Source of the DNA: Ilex aquifolium
Lineage: Eukaryota > Streptophyta > Magnoliopsida > Aquifoliales > Aquifoliaceae
Assembly (NCBI GenBank): GCA_951799425.1
Contig: OX637397.1
Coordinates: forward strand, 5,509,001-5,573,000
DNA: 64,000 nucleotides
Direction: 5' to 3'
Positions 59,254-64,000 of the stretch are shown piece by piece. Numbering within the stretch: position 1 is the stretch's first letter; every line of letters begins with the position of its first letter. The translations under genes and the position numbers were made by a program. The notes beneath the pieces are model-generated. The model was not told where the DNA came from and did no database searches. It was given only the letters and a program-made list of their open reading frames with translations.

Positions 59254-60259
59254 CAGCGGCAGAGTCAGAAAAATACTTTAAGGTGGGCACATTAATAAAT
59301 TTTAATTTTTTTTTATCAATGTTGTAGACTTAATTCAATGTAACTGTTATTTTAGTTGTAAATTTCAATATTAGATAAAGTCTACTTTCAATCAAAGGGG
59401 TGCATTGAATTATGTCATCAAATTGGATCTAAATAGTATTTTTCAAATTTTTTTCAATTGACCACAAAAGTTCATAAATTCATATTTACTATAATTATGC
59501 GTAAAAAATCTTTAAACATAAAAGGTTAAAAAACGATTTGCATGGAATGAACAAACAAAAAATAAAAGTAAATTAATTAAAACTTCGTATGAGACTAATT
59601 ATTATCATTTTACAATTGAATCTGATTATTGTTTATCATTTAAAAGAATTACAAATCAATGATATCAATAAATATTTTTTGTCTATATACAAAATGGTAA
59701 TAACAATCTTTCAGTTATTACCCTGTAATTTATTAAATAATGGCGTTCATTTCTATACAATAACAAAATAATCCTATAATTTTAAAAAATGACCACAATA
59801 TGTCTAAAAATTATTCGGACATGTCTGTGTCTAAAAATTTAAGAATAATAGTAATTGCATCTAATTCGAAATTTAATTTTATATCTTGACCAAAAAAAAA
59901 ATCAAAATTTAAATGGTTTGTGACCATTTGATGGATAGTAGACATTATTAAATGTAGGGACTCACTATTAGATTTAATATCATAATGTATTAGTTTCAAT
60001 AACATTATTTAAAAATTAATTATTATTTAAGTAGCCGTCTATCTTAATCGATCTCACAATAATACAATAATAAGGTAGACACAATTAAATATGTCTAAAT
60101 TTTATTTAAAAAAATATATATATCTAATGTCAAAAAAAAAATTGAGGGTGGGCACAATTAAATATATCTAAATTTTATTTTAAAAAATATATATCTAATG
60201 TCAAAAAAAAATTTGAGGGGGCACGTGCCCACCCTGGTCCAAGGGTGGCTTCGCCCCTG
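59254..60259. mobile_element. hAT-like non-autonomous element, 1,006 bp
   Basis: Left end CAGCGGCAGAGTCAG, right end GGTGGCTTCGCCCCTG, flanked by a perfect 8-bp duplication GGCCTAGG (59246-59253 and 60260-60267). TGGGCACA/CGTGCCCA words are inverted inside the ends. Near the right end a unit of about 70 bp (CACAATTAAATAT to GTCAAAAAAAAATT) is duplicated in tandem (about 60078-60219). Confidence 0.8.
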
Positions 60260-60659
60260 GGCCTAGGGAATCAGAATTATTTACCAACCCCAATTTTAAG
60301 AGTGAATTTATTGGACTTAACACTCTTCTTTTGAGTCTGACTGAAACAATAATATTGCCTTATCGGACCAAAAATTAAAAGTGGAATTATTGGCCCCACT
60401 TTTGACAATCCGATTTTTAAAAAAATATCGTAGATCGATAATATTATTTAAAATTTGATGTATTATGGTAAATAACTCTAGGGAATCAGGGGTTGCTATA
60501 CGGGAAGGGTATGGGGGCAGTTGGTAGGGCTATTCAACAATCCGAGCAACTTAAAGCTCAATTAGGATTTTATCTAATTAAATTTCTAAGCTTGATTTAT
60601 AAAAAAGTTGAATGCAAATAATTTGTGACTTTAACTATACTCTTTCTATAATAAATATA

Positions 60660-61619
60660 GGGTAAATTTCATTGACACTCCCTCAAGATTGGCCTAATTC
60701 TAAGAACACTCCCTATAATTTCTGAAATGTCACTACATACCCCTACAGATAAGCTTGAGTTTCACATAACACGCCTATCGTCAATGACGTTACTGACATG
60801 TAACGGAATACATGATGTCTTGGGTTCTCTTATAGTGATATACCATATTTACCCTCAATTTTGAAATATCACTAGACACCCTTAAAATTTAATTTTATTA
60901 AATTAACATTCAATTTATATTATTTTATAATTTAGTTTCATCAAATTGAACTTCAATTTCATCAAATTGATATTTAATTTTATTAATTCAAATATTAATT
61001 TCATCACACTAACACTAATTTCATCAATTTTACACAAAATTAATATTTAATTTCATCAAATTAATATTTTATAATTTAATTTTGTCAAATTAAAGTCAAA
61101 TTTGATTTCAATTTGATGAAATTAGTGTTAGTGTAATGAAATTAATGTTAGTGTGATGAAATTAGTGTTCGTATAATGAAATTAATATTTGATTTAATTA
61201 AATTAATTATTAGTTTGATGAAATTGAAGTTGGATTTGATGTTAATTGGATAAAATTAAATTTTAAATATTAATTTGATGAAATTAAATGTTAATTTAGT
61301 TTTAAATTGATGAAATTAGTGTTAGTGTGGTGAAATTAATATTTAAATTGACTTTTGTATTTAAGTTTAATTTGATGTTAATTTGATGAAACTAATTTTT
61401 AAATTAAAATGGGGTTTTTGTTGCGTAATTCAAAAATTATAGGGGGTTAAAGGATAAACAATAGAGTTGAAGCCTTGAAAAGTAATTCAGTAAAATCTCA
61501 TTTCTATTTAGTCTGTTAACTGGTATAACCTGATAGAGGGTGGCAATGACATTTCAAAAACCATAGGAGGTGTCCTTGGAATTAGGCCAATCTCAAGGAG
61601 GTGTCAGTGAAGTTTACCC
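60660..61619. mobile_element. Mutator-like non-autonomous element, 960 bp
   Basis: Left end GGGTAAATTTCATTGACACT, right end GTGTCAGTGAAGTTTACCC, inverted over about 75 bp; perfect 9-bp duplication ATAAATATA (60651-60659 and 61620-61628). The interior is a string of AATTTGATGAAATTA-like words in both orientations. No transposase. Confidence 0.9.
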
Positions 61620-61628
61620 ATAAATATA

Positions 61629-62239
61629 ACATCTACAAAATAAAAACCCCTAACGAAAATGAAAAACCACTCAATAGGATTTGATTTTGTAAATGGTTAT
61701 AAAGATTTTGAAGGATTATTATCATTATTATTATTTTAGAATTGAACATAAATTTAGTGTTTAATTTTATAAAATAAACTATCAATATATTGAGCTCTTT
61801 ATCAACTCCAATGCTTGTTAATTCTACCAAGACAATTTTGAACAAGAATTTAAGCACTCTTAACTTTATTCCTTTCTAAATCAAGAATAACGGTCTTGTC
61901 AAAACCTAGGAATGAAAATTTTGCTTAGAGCTTAGCTTTCAAGCTCTAAATCAGTCGCAGCAAGAAGATAGAAGACAAGACTCTAAAACTCATAATACCT
62001 ACAACTTAATGGAAAGTTGGAAGGAAAGTCTTCCTTTGTAAAAGAGAGGCTAAAAGAGCCTAATCGAAGTTTAACTGTCTAGTAAGAATTACTTAAAATG
62101 AGTGTTTTAGGCGTTTTTCGTCACAATTAAACCTAATTGAGGGTGATTGTTGAGAGCGAGACTAATTGAGGGTGATTGTTGGAAGGTGACTTCCAATGTT
62201 GTATATAAAGGCTCAATTTGGGGAGCTACAATCTACACG
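61629..62239. other. intergenic, nothing recognised
   Basis: AT-rich, short frames only. The phrase CTAATTGAGGGTGATTGTTG repeats in tandem near 62132-62180. Confidence 0.4.
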
Positions 62240-62885
62240 ATTGATCGAGGGGATCCCATTAAACTCTTAGTTATAAAATTATTAAGTCTACCCTTCTATA
62301 TTCATCTCACTAATGACTAAATTTATTCAATTCTATGTGCATCCCATTAATAACTAAACTCATCTTATGCAATGTTTAACTAAAATACAAAAGTCGTAAA
62401 AGAGTTCTTCTTAGTTACGTCTTGATGTGTCCAAATAACAACATCTAGATTATGAATAAAATATACAAAAAACTTATTTGAATTTTAACAAAAAAAACAG
62501 ATAAGCTTCACTCAAATAATTTTTATACTCTAATCATTATATGTTAATTTCTTTTAAATGAAAATTATTGATATTGATAAAAGAAAACTGGTACAATAAA
62601 ATAGATTAAAAAAAAAAAAAACCAATACCAACTTCAATATCACTTGAAAAATCTATATTATATAATAAAATTTAGTATATTTTTGTATAAGCGTTATGAA
62701 GTAAGATATAGAAAGAAACTTTAAAAATGAAAGTTATTAGTGGGGTGACTATAGAATGAGGTGGATTTAGTTACTAATGAGAAGTATTAAAGAATGGTGA
62801 ACTTAATAGTTTTATAATTTAGAATTTAATGGTATGAGAACGAAAATTTCTGGGGTGGAATAGCTCCACCCCAAGAAAAAACTCT
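62240..62885. mobile_element. foldback element related to 6985-7290
   Basis: The left arm (AAACTCTTAGTTATAAAATTATTAAG) recurs inverted at the right (CTTAATAGTTTTATAATTTAGAATTT). The right end carries the hairpin GGGGTGGA-ATAGC-TCCACCCC. The left half matches 6985-7290. Borders uncertain. Confidence 0.55.
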
Positions 62886-63163
62886 GGCATAATAAAGAAG
62901 ACTGTAATTTTTGGAACTTCAGGGTACTAGATATATTTATAGTTTTCCAGAAGTATAGTTATTGTAATTTATCCAAAAATTAAAATTTGGTTTTCTTTTC
63001 TATTAATTACAATATGACACTTATATTTATTACTTAATATTTTAAAGCCCACGCTAGATTTTTGGGCACGAATATTTTCCATATATGGAATGACTAGATC
63101 TTGATTCTTTATTACCACTCCGTGCGGCTTATCTTTTTTTATAGGGTAACACTACTATACAGC

Positions 63164-63200
63164 CAAACTACTTTTCGGTACCATACCGAAAAGTAGTTTG
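63164..63200. other. perfect 17-bp hairpin
   Basis: CAAACTACTTTTCGGTA, loop CCA, then its exact inverse complement. Directly downstream is ACCGGTGAAACCGGT. Confidence 0.9.
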
Positions 63201-63339
63201 ACTGACACGTCTATTTTAAAACCGGTGAAACCGGTTGCACTTAACACGCTGTAACTAGCCAACAGTTGCACCACCAAAACAGTTGTAACATGTAATACCT
63301 TATATATTACACTTTTAACCTTTTAACCTTTGATATTAT

Positions 63340-63818
63340 AATTCATCAAATTATTTAATAAATATTTAATTTATTACATCAACTGAATATCAAAATCAAC
63401 TAAATATATGCAATTAATACTCAATTCATCAAATTTACACCAAATTAACATTCAATTCTTCAAATCAACATTTAATTTTACCTAATAAACATTTAATTCA
63501 TTAAATTAACATTAAATAACATTCAATCTCATCCAATTTATATTCAAATTCAGTCGATTCATAAAATTAACATGGAAAATCCTTCAAAAAAGATTTTTTT
63601 TTTCTCAATTTATCAAATTACCATCGAAAATCATCCAAAAAAGGTTTAATTTAACAAATCAATATCAAAATAACATACAATTTCAATCAATAAATATTTA
63701 ATTCATCAAATCATTGTTTGATTTCATGGTGAAATTTTAAAAGTTTAATTTAAAGGTTTAAATTAAACATTAAAAGGTTTCATTTAACAACTCAAAATCA
63801 AAATAAACATATAATTTA
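63340..63818. repeat. degenerate AT-rich repeat
   Basis: Recurring AATTCATCAAATTAACATT-like words, similar to the interior of the element at 60660-61619. It may be the interior of another member that continues past the window. Confidence 0.5.
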
Positions 63819-64000
63819 GTTCCGACTTTTATGGGTAGGGGTTCCAACTCTTGGGGGAGGAGTTCCAACATTTTTGGTAGGGGTTCCAACTGTTGGGGGA
63901 GGCGTTCCAACTTTTTGGTAGGAGTTCCAACTTTTTTGGTAGGAGTTCCAACTTTTTGGGAGGAGTTCCAACTCTTTGGGGAAGGAGTTCCAACTCTTTG
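63819..64000. repeat. 21-bp minisatellite, reaches window end
   Basis: GTTCCAACTTTTTGGTAGGA-type units start at 63819, 63841, 63862, 63883, 63904, 63924, 63945, 63965 and 63987: nine copies of 20-22 bases with variable centres and conserved GTTCCAAC starts. Confidence 0.95.

Noticed and set aside
63819-64000. CRISPR-like array
   Set aside because: The units are contiguous variants without unique spacers, in a plant nuclear context; it is a minisatellite.

Overview
The window is nuclear DNA of a flowering plant, almost certainly a eudicot and probably woody. It has intron-containing genes with GT-AG splice sites, plant-only protein families, AT-rich intergenic DNA with many microsatellites, and a dense load of LINEs, SINEs, an Athila-like LTR element and small inverted-repeat transposons. 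The cellulose-synthase-like gene belongs to a eudicot-type clade (CslG/CslJ/CslM). I cannot name the species.

Layout. 1-2078: 5' end of a minus-strand Ty3/gypsy (Athila-like) retrotransposon (gag, primer-binding site, LTR), inserted into an older minus-strand L1-type LINE (2079-4457). 5443-6369: PIF/Harbinger-like element. 7426-7568: small MITE just upstream of a CslG/CslM-type glycosyltransferase gene (7728-13192, +, 8 exons, about 702 aa). 15427-17025 (-): intronless STE20-type kinase resembling BLUS1, the blue-light stomatal-opening kinase. 17.3-25.7 kb: transposon-rich intergenic DNA. 26090-26764 (+): SUPERMAN/ZFP10-type single C2H2 finger repressor. 28.5-29.3 kb: long trinucleotide-like tract. 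32618-39182 (-): apparently full-length L1 LINE with poly(A) tail, 10-bp target-site duplication, intact ORF1, and an ORF2 broken only by point nonsense codons. 40.8-44.4 kb: inverted-repeat elements and a third LINE remnant. 45107-45658 (+): a second single-finger C2H2 protein (TAC1-like). 46-64 kb: no gene recognised; SINEs, hAT-like and Mutator-like non-autonomous elements, microsatellites, and a 21-bp minisatellite running off the right edge.

The four host genes do not form a pathway: one membrane glycosyltransferase (wall polysaccharide or saponin glycosylation), one blue-light signalling kinase and two EAR-motif transcription factors. The strongest observations are structural: many transposon copies can be delimited to the base by target-site duplications read directly from the sequence; the full-length LINE has seven in-frame stops but no frameshift; the LTR element carries an array of GC-rich palindromes upstream of its TATA box; and the CslG/M gene has a GC-AG intron, a frame-preserving 108-bp intron and altered catalytic motifs. 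I saw no evidence of a wholly new biological system.
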